A stretch of 64,000 nucleotides of DNA, taken from Oceanococcus sp964629015 (GTDB lineage Bacteria; Pseudomonadota; Gammaproteobacteria; Nevskiales; Oceanococcaceae). The position numbers and the translations under genes are program-made. The stretch covers positions 1 to 64,000 of the forward strand of contig CAZVMN010000006.1 of assembly GCA_964629015.1 (NCBI GenBank), in the 5' to 3' direction. This document shows, in pieces, positions 8,918 through 16,492 of this stretch (the stretch's first letter is position 1; every line of letters starts with the position of its first letter). The notes under the pieces are model-generated. The model had not been told where the DNA came from. It did no database searches and saw nothing but the letters and a program-made list of their open reading frames with translations.

Positions 8918-8976
8918 AGAACGAATGGCTCGACATAGAACAAATACATTTGATTGATTCTATGGTCGTTCTTATG
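8915..8976. promoter_or_regulatory. cluster of CATAGAAC half-sites, likely LysR operator
   Basis: Between the divergent LysR gene and the hydrolase remnant, CATAGAAC occurs at 8915-8922 and 8934-8941. The inverse appears as ATTCTATG at 8957-8964 and, with one extra base, GTTCTTATG at 8968-8976. Multiple direct and inverted half-sites in a divergent promoter are the usual LysR target layout. Assigning them to this LysR protein is inference. Confidence 0.5.
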
Positions 8977-9010
8977 CTGCCGCCACTGACCGCCATTTCC
9001 TCTCACGATC

Positions 9011-9388
9011 ATGCTTGCCAGCACCGTGGACAGCCTGCTGAACCGGGGGCATGCCTTACCGCCAAACAGCATGGATCGAATCCTCGCGACCCGGCAGGAA
9101 CCGCTACGCATGCGTGATCGCGGGGGTGACAAATCGTTACTGATCATGACACCCGACGGCTCCAACGCGGTCGAGCATCACGCTGGCTTGATCCACCCAC
9201 TGCGCAGCAATTTTCGCGTGGTCTGCTTCGACATGCCGGGCTTCGGATTTTCCCGCCCTCGCCGGACGTATGATCACACCCTGGAACGCGGCGCCAACCT
9301 GCATGTTTTTGAGGGTTGCGGTCACTTTCCCGATCTGGAACGGCCGCACCAGCGCAGCGAACTGGTTCGCGCCATTCTGTCCCACTGA
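9011..9388 (+). pseudogene. alpha/beta hydrolase with the catalytic core deleted
   Basis: 125 residues, far below the about 270-300 expected for this fold. The first about 90 residues match the N-terminal strands of an alpha/beta hydrolase, ending in VVCFDMPGFGFSRPRR. The protein then jumps directly to a C-terminal segment HVFEGCGHFPDLERP, which carries the catalytic histidine of the same fold. The cap, the nucleophile elbow (GxSxG) and the acidic residue are all absent, so about 140-150 residues seem to have been lost in frame at about position 9292-9296. Both flanks remain open and well conserved in style, which argues for a single recent deletion. It faces the LysR regulator across candidate operators and precedes the oxidoreductase by 17 bp. 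It is probably an inactive remnant of the regulator's original target. Confidence 0.7.
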
Positions 9389-9405
9389 ATTTTCCGGAGT
9401 TCCCA

Positions 9406-10416
9406 ATGAGCAACAATCGTCAGTTCAAGCTGGCCCAACGGCCGGTTGGCATTCCTACGCGCGACAACTGGAGCTTTGAAACCACGCCCTGCCCCGAACC
9501 GGGCGATGGCGAATTTCTCGTACGCGTGCGTTATCTGTCGCTCGACCCGGCGATGCGCGGTTGGATGAATGATGGAAAGTCCTATGTTCCCCCGGTTGGC
9601 ATCGGCGAGGTGATGCGCGCGGGCGCCGTCGGCGACGTTGTGGCGTCGAAGCATGACAAATTCGCCGTCGGTGATTGTGTGAGCGGCCTGTTCGGCGTTC
9701 AGGACTACGCCATCTCCAACGGCAAAGGCGTCAACAAAGTCGATCCCAACGCCGCGCCCCTGCCGCTTTATCTCGGCACCCTCGGCATGCCGGGCATGAC
9801 CGCCTATTTCGGCCTTTTGGAGGTTGGAAAATGCCAGCCTGGCGAAACCGTGGTCGTCTCCGGCGCCGCCGGCGCGGTCGGCTCGGTGGTAGGCCAAATC
9901 GCCAAGATCAAGGGCTGTCATGTGGTCGGTATCGCCGGCGGTTCGGACAAATGCCGTTATGTGGTGGATGAGCTGGGCTTTGATGCCTGCATCGACTACA
10001 AAACCGACGACGTCAAAGCCGGTCTCAAACAACACTGCCCCAAAGGTGTTGATGTGTACTTCGACAATGTCGGCGGCGACATCCTCGACGATGTGCTCAC
10101 CCGTTTAGCCATGCACGCACGCATCGTCATCTGCGGCGCGATCTCGCAGTACAACAACACCACGCCGGTCAAAGGCCCCAGCAACTACATGTCGCTGCTG
10201 GTCAATCGCGCGAGCATGACCGGCATGGTCGTGTTCGACTGGGCGGCGCGCTATGGCGAAGCCGTCGCGCAAATGGCGGCATGGATTCAATCCGGACAGC
10301 TCAAAACGCGCGAGCACGTGGTCGAAGGTCTGGAGACCTTCCCCGATGCCTTGCTGATGCTGTTCAATGGCGACAATTTCGGCAAACTGGTGTTGAAGCT
10401 CGATGACGCAAACTGA
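9406..10416 (+). CDS. NADP-dependent MDR-family oxidoreductase (CurA/leukotriene-B4 dehydrogenase-like)
   Basis: 336 residues of the zinc-independent medium-chain dehydrogenase/reductase class that reduces alkenals, enones or prostaglandin-like substrates with NADPH. It begins MSNNRQFKLAQRPVG, as in YncB/CurA. The motifs LSLDPAMRGWM, LGMPGMTAYFGL and VSGAAGAVGSVVGQ (the NADP-binding glycine motif, about residues 146-160) and YFDNVGGDILD are all characteristic. The ATG at 9406 has GGAG about 8 bases upstream; the frame extends further upstream but overlaps the hydrolase remnant. Its stop overlaps the start of the next gene by 14 bp, so the two are co-translated. Function in detoxifying lipid-derived unsaturated aldehydes or ketones is likely but not shown. 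Confidence 0.92.
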   Translation: MSNNRQFKLAQRPVGIPTRDNWSFETTPCPEPGDGEFLVRVRYLSLDPAMRGWMNDGKSYVPPVGIGEVMRAGAVGDVVASKHDKFAVGDCVSGLFGVQDYAISNGKGVNKVDPNAAPLPLYLGTLGMPGMTAYFGLLEVGKCQPGETVVVSGAAGAVGSVVGQIAKIKGCHVVGIAGGSDKCRYVVDELGFDACIDYKTDDVKAGLKQHCPKGVDVYFDNVGGDILDDVLTRLAMHARIVICGAISQYNNTTPVKGPSNYMSLLVNRASMTGMVVFDWAARYGEAVAQMAAWIQSGQLKTREHVVEGLETFPDALLMLFNGDNFGKLVLKLDDAN

Positions 10417-11320
10417 CGCCACAGCTCTGAACGTGGAGAGCGGCACGGTCGATGCCAATGGCATTTCCATCGCCTACGAACGTTGGGGCGATCCCGCCGA
10501 TACGGCGGTTCTCCTCATCATGGGGCTGGGTGGTCAGTTGGTGATGTGGCCGGACACCTTATGCACGCAGTTGGTGGATGCGGGCTTTCAGGTCGTGCGT
10601 TTCGACAATCGCGATGTCGGCTTGTCCAGCCATTTCGATCACCACGGCAAACCCAACATCGCCAAATTGGTCCTCGCCACAAGTCTGGGCCGCCGGCCGG
10701 ATGTGCCCTACAAGCTCAACGACATGGCCCAGGACAGCCTCGGCTTGCTTGATGCGCTGGGCATTGCCAAAGCCCATGTGGTGGGCGTGTCCATGGGCGG
10801 CATGATCGCCCAGTTGCTGACCACCTGGTATCCCGAGCGGGTCAGCAGCCTGACCGCCATGATGACCTCCAGCGGACATCCGAGCCTGCCCGGCCCCAGT
10901 CTGAAGCTGCGTCTTCGCCTGATGCGCAAGCGAGCCAGCGACATCGAACAGGCCATCGAAGATTCCATGCAAACCTTTCGCTTGATCGGCAGCCCCGGCT
11001 ACCCGCAAGACGACGAAGAGCTCCGCGCCAAAGTGGCGCGACAGATTCAGCGCAACATGAATCCGCATGGGGTTGTGCGTCAGATGGCGGCGATATTGGC
11101 CTCAGGCAGCCGCGCCCGCCTGTTGCAAAAAGTCGCCGTGCCGACTCTGATCCTGCACGGGCGGGATGATCCACTGATTCCGGTGGCTGCGGCCTACGAT
11201 CTGGGCCAACGTATTACCCACGCGCGCAGCGTCATCATTGATGGCTGGGGGCACGATTTGCCCAGCCCACTGATGCCACGCATCGGCCAGGAAATGATCC
11301 AGCACTTTCAGCTCACCTGA
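10403..11320 (+). CDS. alpha/beta hydrolase
   Basis: 305 residues with a complete serine-hydrolase triad: nucleophile elbow GVSMGGM (S130), an acid in LHGRDDPLIP and a histidine in GWGHDLP near the C-terminus. The oxyanion segment IMGLGGQLVMWP and the FDNRDVGLSS motif are typical of the aclacinomycin methylesterase/TAP-like carboxylesterase branch. It overlaps the upstream oxidoreductase by 14 bp. A close paralogue is encoded on the other strand at 44970-46010, sharing LPGPSLKLRLRL, VSMGGMIAQ and LASGSR/LVSGSR blocks. The substrate is unknown; an ester or lactone downstream of the oxidoreductase reaction is plausible. Confidence 0.92.
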   Translation: MTQTDATALNVESGTVDANGISIAYERWGDPADTAVLLIMGLGGQLVMWPDTLCTQLVDAGFQVVRFDNRDVGLSSHFDHHGKPNIAKLVLATSLGRRPDVPYKLNDMAQDSLGLLDALGIAKAHVVGVSMGGMIAQLLTTWYPERVSSLTAMMTSSGHPSLPGPSLKLRLRLMRKRASDIEQAIEDSMQTFRLIGSPGYPQDDEELRAKVARQIQRNMNPHGVVRQMAAILASGSRARLLQKVAVPTLILHGRDDPLIPVAAAYDLGQRITHARSVIIDGWGHDLPSPLMPRIGQEMIQHFQLT

Positions 11321-11384
11321 GGTTTGCCGCATCAGCCGCATAGGTCGATACTCTGCGCTGCCCCGTCGATCCGGAGATCACCTC

Positions 11385-12287
11385 ATGCGCACGGCTCACA
11401 TTCTGGCGCTGACCCTCGCCATCAGTCTGACCTCTGGCGCAGCCGCTGGCGCCGACAACACCATCCGCACCCAGCGTGTGAGCGACAATCTGCATGTGCT
11501 GTTCGGCAATGGCGGCAATATCGCCGTGCAGACCGGGCCGGATGGCGTGTTCATGATTGATGATCAGTACGCGCCCATGACGCCGAACATCCGCAAGGCG
11601 CTCAGCGAACTGTCCGACGGTTCGGTGCGCTTCATTCTGAATACACATTGGCACACGGACCACACCGGTGGAAACGAGAATTTCGCCAGCCAGGGCAGCA
11701 TCATCATCGCCCATGACAATGTGCGCGAACGTCTGTCCAGCGATCAGTTCATCAGTGCGTTTCAAAGCAAAGTCCCCGCCTCTCCGAAACTGGCATGGCC
11801 GCTGCTGAGCTTCGACCAAAGCCTCACCTTGCATCTCAACGGCGACACCATCCGCAGCCTACATGTTGCTAACGCTCACACCGATGGCGACAGTTTGGTG
11901 CACTTCGAGACGGCAAATGTGCTGCATATGGGCGACACCTTTTTCAACGGCATGTATCCGTTTGTTGACCTGAGTTCAGGCGGCTCCGTTGATGGCGTGA
12001 TCGCCGCCGTGCGCAAAGCGCTGAGTCTGTGTGACGACAAGACCGTGATCATCCCTGGCCATGGCGCGGTCACCAACAGCGCAGGCCTGCGCGCCTACCT
12101 CAACATGCTGGTGAGCTTGCGTGACGCGGTCGCTCAGCAATTGAAACAAGGGCAAAGTATTGATGCCATTGTGGCGAGCAAGCCGACCCATGCCTACGAC
12201 AAAGCCTTGGGCGGCGGCTTCATCAGTCCAGACGCATTTGCCCGCACGCTGGCGGAGAGTCTGAGTACGCCGCCCCAGGCCAACTAA
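11385..12287 (+). CDS. exported metallo-beta-lactamase-fold hydrolase
   Basis: 300 residues with a cleavable signal peptide (about residues 1-24, ending AAAGA). The zinc-binding signature is TLNTHWHTDHTGGN-like: the sequence reads NTHWHTDHTGGNE, with further ligands in VANAHTDGDS and IIPGHGAVT. This resembles the subclass-B3-like periplasmic hydrolase family found next to secreted catabolic enzymes rather than classical antibiotic beta-lactamases; resistance should not be inferred. It is 64 bp downstream of the alpha/beta hydrolase and directly precedes dinB with a 12-bp gap. The substrate is not recognised. Confidence 0.9.
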   Translation: MRTAHILALTLAISLTSGAAAGADNTIRTQRVSDNLHVLFGNGGNIAVQTGPDGVFMIDDQYAPMTPNIRKALSELSDGSVRFILNTHWHTDHTGGNENFASQGSIIIAHDNVRERLSSDQFISAFQSKVPASPKLAWPLLSFDQSLTLHLNGDTIRSLHVANAHTDGDSLVHFETANVLHMGDTFFNGMYPFVDLSSGGSVDGVIAAVRKALSLCDDKTVIIPGHGAVTNSAGLRAYLNMLVSLRDAVAQQLKQGQSIDAIVASKPTHAYDKALGGGFISPDAFARTLAESLSTPPQAN

Positions 12288-12299
12288 ATCCACGACCTG

Positions 12300-13367
12300 A
12301 TGCGCAAGATCGTCCATATCGACATGGATGCGTTCTATGCGTCGGTGGAGCAGCGTGACAAGCCGGAACTGCGGGGCAAACCGGTCGCCGTGGCCTGGCG
12401 CGGGCAGCGCTCAGTGGTTTGCGCGGCCTCCTACGAAGCCCGCAAGTTCGGCGTGCGCTCCGCCATGCCGGCTCTGCGTGCCGAGCGCCTGTGTCCGCAG
12501 TTGGCGTTTGTTGCACCGGACTTCGTACGCTACCGCAGCGTGTCGCGTCAGGTGCGTGAGATCTTTGCCCGGCACACCGATCTGATCGAACCCCTGTCGC
12601 TGGATGAAGCGTATCTCGATGTCACCCACAACAAGCTCGACATCGCCACCGCCAGCGAGGTTGCCCAGACCATACGCACTGCGATTCGCGAGGAACTGAA
12701 TCTGACCGCCTCAGCCGGCGTCGCACCCAACAAATTCCTGGCCAAAATCGCCTCGGACTGGCGCAAACCGGATGGCCAATTCGTGATCAAGCCTCACCAG
12801 GTCGACGCCTTTCTTGAACCATTGCCGGTCGCACGCATTCCGGGCGTGGGCAAAGTCATGCAAAAGCGCCTGGGGGAGCTTGATGTCACCACTGTTGGCG
12901 ATTTGCGCAGATGCAGCCTGCACACCTTGAGCGAGCATTTCGGCAGCTATGGGCAGCGATTGTTTGACCTCGCCCGTGGCGTTGATGAGCGCCCGGTCCA
13001 ACCCCATCAACCGGTGCAATCGGTGTCGGCGGAAGACACCTTCGCCCAGGACATCCCGTTGACGGAACTGGCGCCCAGTATCCGCCGGCTCGCCGACAAA
13101 GTGTGGGCCTCACAACAGAAAACACCACGCATTGGACGCACCGTGGTGCTCAAGCTGAAAACGCGCGAGTTCCGCATCCTGACCCGCAGCCATACCCCGA
13201 CGCAGCCGCCGCAGTCGGCGGATGAGCTCACGCGCATCGCCTTGTCGCTTATACAACGGGTGGATTTGCCCAGCACGCAGCTCTATCGACTGGTTGGTGT
13301 GGGCTTGTCCAATTTCCGCGATGCGGTCGACGATCCTCAACAGGCCGCTTTGTTCGAACTGTCATAA
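12300..13367 (+). CDS. dinB: DNA polymerase IV
   Basis: 355-residue Y-family translesion polymerase. Catalytic acidic residues are seen in HIDMDAFYASVE (residues 7-18) and PLSLDEAYLDVT. A helix-hairpin-helix RIPGVGKVMQKRL precedes the little-finger domain. The C-terminus QAALFELS contains the QxxLF beta-clamp binding motif. Length matches E. coli DinB (351). No LexA box of the CTGT-N8-ACAG form is evident in the 12-bp gap to the MBL hydrolase, so expression probably reads through from upstream. The last codons and stop overlap a strong Pho-box-like element that serves the following genes. Confidence 0.96.
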   Translation: MRKIVHIDMDAFYASVEQRDKPELRGKPVAVAWRGQRSVVCAASYEARKFGVRSAMPALRAERLCPQLAFVAPDFVRYRSVSRQVREIFARHTDLIEPLSLDEAYLDVTHNKLDIATASEVAQTIRTAIREELNLTASAGVAPNKFLAKIASDWRKPDGQFVIKPHQVDAFLEPLPVARIPGVGKVMQKRLGELDVTTVGDLRRCSLHTLSEHFGSYGQRLFDLARGVDERPVQPHQPVQSVSAEDTFAQDIPLTELAPSIRRLADKVWASQQKTPRIGRTVVLKLKTREFRILTRSHTPTQPPQSADELTRIALSLIQRVDLPSTQLYRLVGVGLSNFRDAVDDPQQAALFELS

Positions 13368-13387
13368 AGTCTTCATCAAGCTGTCGC
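13359..13387 (+). promoter_or_regulatory. Pho box, three tandem repeats
   Basis: CTGTCAT (13359-13365, a perfect match to the E. coli PhoB half-site), AAAG, TCTTCAT (13370-13376), CAAG, CTGTCGC (13381-13387): three 7-bp units with 4-bp spacers, the canonical 11-bp period. It sits over the dinB stop codon and 26 bp before the lipoprotein start, pointing toward the lipoprotein and ClsB-like gene. PhoB control is inferred from the pattern. Confidence 0.7.
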
Positions 13388-13413
13388 ATTGTCGACCTAG
13401 CCTGTTCGGCCTT

Positions 13414-13692
13414 ATGAAACACCTTGTCTGCCTCGCCCTAATCCTGCTCGCCGGCTGCGCCCATAGCCCGAGTGAAACCGGCGCGCGTCTCAATGCCGTC
13501 GGAGATGTGATCGAATTGCCGGCACACAAACCGCAACTGGGAGCACGTCGTTTCGGATTTGACTGCGGTGTGTTACTTCGCGATGACTTCACGCGCTTTC
13601 ACGAAGGCGAATGTCAACGTCAAATCAGTGGCGAGCAAGCGTTCGACGCACCTCGCGAACTCGCGGTCCACGACATCACACCGGAAAGCTAG
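13414..13692 (+). CDS. small lipoprotein, unknown function
   Basis: 92 residues starting MKHLVCLALILLAGCAHSP, a textbook lipoprotein signal with lipobox LAGC (C15). The mature part has two cysteines (in FDCGV and GECQR) that could form a disulfide, and no family I recognise. The start at 13414 is chosen because it opens directly into the signal peptide; the frame runs further upstream through dinB without meaning. It sits between a strong Pho box and a ClsB-like phospholipase-D enzyme 32 bp downstream, so it may be a phosphate-starvation envelope protein working with that enzyme. This is inference from position only. Confidence 0.7.
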   Translation: MKHLVCLALILLAGCAHSPSETGARLNAVGDVIELPAHKPQLGARRFGFDCGVLLRDDFTRFHEGECQRQISGEQAFDAPRELAVHDITPES

Positions 13693-13724
13693 GCTCGAAC
13701 GCTCTGTCCGGTTACCTTTAGCGC

Positions 13725-15047
13725 ATGAGCAATGCGCCCAAAAAAGCCCCCACAGGTAGCAACGAAACGCCGCTGGATTCGCACATCCTGGCCCGCCGCA
13801 AAAAGGTCTGGCGGCCAGTGCTACACCCGCAAGCGCAGCGCAAACTGGCGCCACAGCTCAGACCGCGTGCCGCCTATCAGCGATGCTTGGAATTGCCTCA
13901 GGGTTTGCAGGATGAGGGCTATGTCGAGCTGCTGTGCGCGATTGACCAAGCCCCATTTCACACCGACACCCAAGCCTCGCCCTATTTTGATGGGCACAGC
14001 GCGTTCGCCGCGATGCTCAGCGAAATTCACGCCGCACAGCACGAGATCCTGCTGGAGGCTTATGTCTTGCGTGGCGATGCCACCGGGCGCGCCATCCTTG
14101 AGGCTCTGCGTGCGGCGGTCGCGCGCGGTGTGGATGTGCGCGTGCTGGCCGATGCCTTTGGGTCCTCGCAAACCCGCCGCCAATTCTGGTCACTGTTTCG
14201 TCACAGCGGCAGCCATTTCCGCCTGTCCCGCCGCCCGATCTACGCACCACTCGGGCTGTTACCCATACTGGATCACCGCAAACTGTTGATCGTCGATCGT
14301 CGCGTCGGTTTCACCGGCGGCATGAATATTGGCGACGAATATCACAACGGTCGCGAAGGCGAAGCGGCATGGCGCGACACGCATGTGCGTCTTGAGGGCG
14401 CGATCACCGCGGAACTGGCGGCCATCTTCGCGGAGAGCTGGGAAAGTGCCGGCGGTGATCCACTGCCCTACCGCCCCCATCCGCCCGCGGCCAGCAATGG
14501 CGCGCGCACCCTGGTGCTGGATTCGCGCCCTGGCCGCGGCACCAATGAAGTGTTTGCCAGCTACGCAGCAACCTTGGGTGCCGCGCGCAAACGGGTCTGG
14601 ATCACCAACGCCTACTTCGCACCCAGCCGCCCGATTCTGGAGTTGCTCAAACACACCGCCCAGCGTGGCATTGAAGTCCGCCTGCTACTCCCGGGGCATT
14701 GCGACATACCGATCATCCGCAGTGCCACCCAAGGTTACTACCGCGAACTGCTCAACTCGGGCGTGCAGATTTTCGAATATCAGCGCGCCGTGCTCCACGC
14801 CAAAACGGTGGTGGCCGATGGCGAGGTTGGCATCATCGGCTCGACCAACTTTGATTTCCGGTCTTTCAACTTCAACGCCGAGTGCAATGTGCTGTTCCAC
14901 GACCGACCGATCGCAAACCAACTGGAACAGGCCTTTGAACGCGATTTGCATGTCTCTCTCGAGGTCACGCTGGAGGTCTGGCGCTCACGTTCGCTGTGGA
15001 CACGGCTGACGTCCTGGCTGGCCCGACGTTTCGCCTACTTCATGTAG
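13725..15047 (+). CDS. clsB: cardiolipin synthase B-like phospholipase-D family protein
   Basis: 440 residues with two HKD catalytic motifs: DHRKLLIVDRRVGFTGG (about residue 185-200) and LHAKTVVADGEVGIIGSTN (about 358-375). There are no N-terminal membrane segments, unlike ClsA, which matches the ClsB/YbhO subtype that joins or remodels phosphatidylglycerol head groups. The N-terminus is basic and could bind membrane surfaces. It follows the small lipoprotein by 32 bp and both probably depend on the Pho box at 13359. A YbhP-like phosphoesterase, the usual operon partner of ClsB in E. coli, is encoded convergently next door with an 8-bp 3' overlap. Phospholipase activity rather than synthesis cannot be excluded. 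Confidence 0.82.
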   Translation: MSNAPKKAPTGSNETPLDSHILARRKKVWRPVLHPQAQRKLAPQLRPRAAYQRCLELPQGLQDEGYVELLCAIDQAPFHTDTQASPYFDGHSAFAAMLSEIHAAQHEILLEAYVLRGDATGRAILEALRAAVARGVDVRVLADAFGSSQTRRQFWSLFRHSGSHFRLSRRPIYAPLGLLPILDHRKLLIVDRRVGFTGGMNIGDEYHNGREGEAAWRDTHVRLEGAITAELAAIFAESWESAGGDPLPYRPHPPAASNGARTLVLDSRPGRGTNEVFASYAATLGAARKRVWITNAYFAPSRPILELLKHTAQRGIEVRLLLPGHCDIPIIRSATQGYYRELLNSGVQIFEYQRAVLHAKTVVADGEVGIIGSTNFDFRSFNFNAECNVLFHDRPIANQLEQAFERDLHVSLEVTLEVWRSRSLWTRLTSWLARRFAYFM

Positions 15048-15049
15048 GC
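15033..15049. terminator. short hairpin at convergent gene ends
   Basis: GCCTAC-TTCAT-GTAGGC spans the overlapping stop codons of the ClsB-like and YbhP-like genes. On the plus strand it is followed by AAAA rather than T, so it is at best a weak terminator. On the minus strand it lies within the final codons. Confidence 0.3.
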
Positions 15050-15810
15050 AAAATCAGGCCGGACGGCAGCTCTACGTCGACCCGCACGGGCAAATGATCC
15101 GACCAGCCGAACGGCGTGGCCTGGGCATCGAGGATGCGAAAACCGGGCGTGACCAACACATGGTCCAACTGCCGCCGCGGTTGCCAGCTGGGATAGCTGT
15201 GCAAGACTGATGCCGGCCCCTGAAATCCACGCTCGCGCAGCACCGGATGCGCTGCCAGCTCGTCGTAGTCGCAATTCAAATCGCCCATCAGGATCACGTG
15301 CTCATCGCGCTCGACCAAGTTGCCGATGTGGCTGAGCTGGCGGGCGCGATCCACCCGCCCCAAGGCCAGATGGGTCACCACCACCGCCACACCGCCGCGG
15401 GAGGTTTCGACGCGATAACGCACCGCAGCCCGCCCCGGCACGCGGCCCGGCAATGGATGTGCTTGCATGGCGCTGAGTTCGAGACGACTCAGCACGCCCA
15501 TGGCGTGCCGCGCAAAAGGCCCAATCCGCCGATGACTGTGGCTGTGCCAGAACGGGTAGTCGGCACGCGTCGCCAGATAATCCATCAGATTGACAGATCG
15601 CGTCCGCCAGCTGCCGGCGTCGCTTTCCTGGATGGCAACCAGATCATGGTCACGTAGCATCTGCGCCATCGGTTCAAGATGCCGGGTCCTGGTCATCGGT
15701 GGCAGTATGTGTCGCCAGGACTGGGTGACATAGTCACCCTTGTGACGCGTGCGTATACCCACCTGCATGTTATAGGTCAGCAAGCGCAGGTGGCGCGACC
15801 GATCTATCAT
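15040..15810 (-). CDS. endonuclease/exonuclease/phosphatase-family protein (YbhP-like)
   Basis: 256 residues of the EEP superfamily (DNase I-like fold). Motifs in order: LLTYNMQVG (metal-binding Asn), VAIQESDAG (catalytic Glu), VVTHLALG, LMGDLNCDYDEL (GDxN), and the terminal WSDHLPVRVDV (SDHxP with catalytic His). Length is close to E. coli YbhP (253), which sits beside clsB. Here it converges on the ClsB-like gene, overlapping by 8 bp. There is no signal peptide, so it should act in the cytoplasm, on phosphodiesters or phosphoinositide-like or nucleic acid substrates; the real substrate of YbhP is not established. Confidence 0.85.
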   Translation of the reverse strand: MIDRSRHLRLLTYNMQVGIRTRHKGDYVTQSWRHILPPMTRTRHLEPMAQMLRDHDLVAIQESDAGSWRTRSVNLMDYLATRADYPFWHSHSHRRIGPFARHAMGVLSRLELSAMQAHPLPGRVPGRAAVRYRVETSRGGVAVVVTHLALGRVDRARQLSHIGNLVERDEHVILMGDLNCDYDELAAHPVLRERGFQGPASVLHSYPSWQPRRQLDHVLVTPGFRILDAQATPFGWSDHLPVRVDVELPSGLILPT

Positions 15811-16025
15811 CTACACACTCCTTGCGCTGGCGTTGATATTCACCATGTGGTGGCGCTATGGCAACGTGCAAGTCCGGCGCCGCCAGTTCTCGTCATCGGC
15901 AAACGCCAATCACAACCCGAACTCCTCATGAGCCCAGGCAATTCCCAGCATAACGAGCGTGTGTCACCCATGCAGCAAGAGCGCTTGGCCCCGATCTGGT
16001 CGCGTCGATGGGGTAAAGTTGACTG

Positions 16026-16478
16026 ATGCAGATTTGGGTCGACGCCGATGCCTGTCCAGGGCCAATTAAGGACATCTTGTTTCGCGCCGCGCAGCGTCAG
16101 GGCGTCAACACCACGCTGATTGCCAATCACCCGATGCACGTACCCAAGTCACCGCACATCTCACTGTTGCAGGTGGCCAGTGGTTTTGATGTCGCTGATA
16201 ACGAAATTGTGCGCCGTCTGTCGCCCGGCGATCTGGTCATCACGGCGGATATCCCGCTGGCCTCGGAAGCTCTGGAAAAAGGTGCGCATGCACTCAATCC
16301 GCGCGGCGAGATGTACACCACAGACACCATCAAGGCGCGCTTGACCATGCGTGATTTCATGGAAACGCTGCGCGCCAGTGGCGTCCAAACCGGCGGGCCG
16401 CCGCCCTTGCATGCGCGCGACCGCCAGAACTTCGCCAATCAGTTGGATCGCTTCCTGGCGCGCCACGCCAAGTCTTAG
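16026..16478 (+). CDS. YaiI/YqxD family protein (DUF188, PIN-like)
   Basis: 150 residues beginning MQIWVDADACPGPIKDILFRAA, the invariant opening of the UPF0178 family, followed by VADNEIV and LVITADIPLA containing conserved aspartates. Near the C-terminus are MRDFMETLR, GPPPLHARDRQNFANQLDR, also invariant in the family. The fold resembles a PIN nuclease, but the biological role is unknown. It converges on deaD with a 4-bp overlap of the two stop codons, and its terminator lies inside the deaD coding end. The 215-bp gap upstream holds no convincing gene. Confidence 0.93.
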   Translation: MQIWVDADACPGPIKDILFRAAQRQGVNTTLIANHPMHVPKSPHISLLQVASGFDVADNEIVRRLSPGDLVITADIPLASEALEKGAHALNPRGEMYTTDTIKARLTMRDFMETLRASGVQTGGPPPLHARDRQNFANQLDRFLARHAKS

Positions 16479-16492
16479 AACTTGGCTTTTTT
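16467..16492 (+). terminator. Rho-independent terminator of the YaiI gene, inside the deaD end
   Basis: GCCAAGT (16467-16473), a 6-base loop, ACTTGGC (16480-16486) and TTTTTT (16487-16492). The stem spans the YaiI stop codon, and the T-run is the antisense of deaD's final Lys-Lys codons, so one sequence is both terminator and coding sequence. Confidence 0.75.

Noticed and set aside
11385..12287. Antibiotic-resistance metallo-beta-lactamase
   Set aside because: The HxHxDH motif is shared by the entire MBL superfamily; nothing in the sequence or context marks it as a resistance enzyme.
15776..15928. A plus-strand stretch reading like a single membrane helix with a basic tail (TLLALALIFTMWWRYG)
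   Set aside because: No usable start codon lies between the in-frame stop at 15773 and the hydrophobic stretch, and no Shine-Dalgarno is present.
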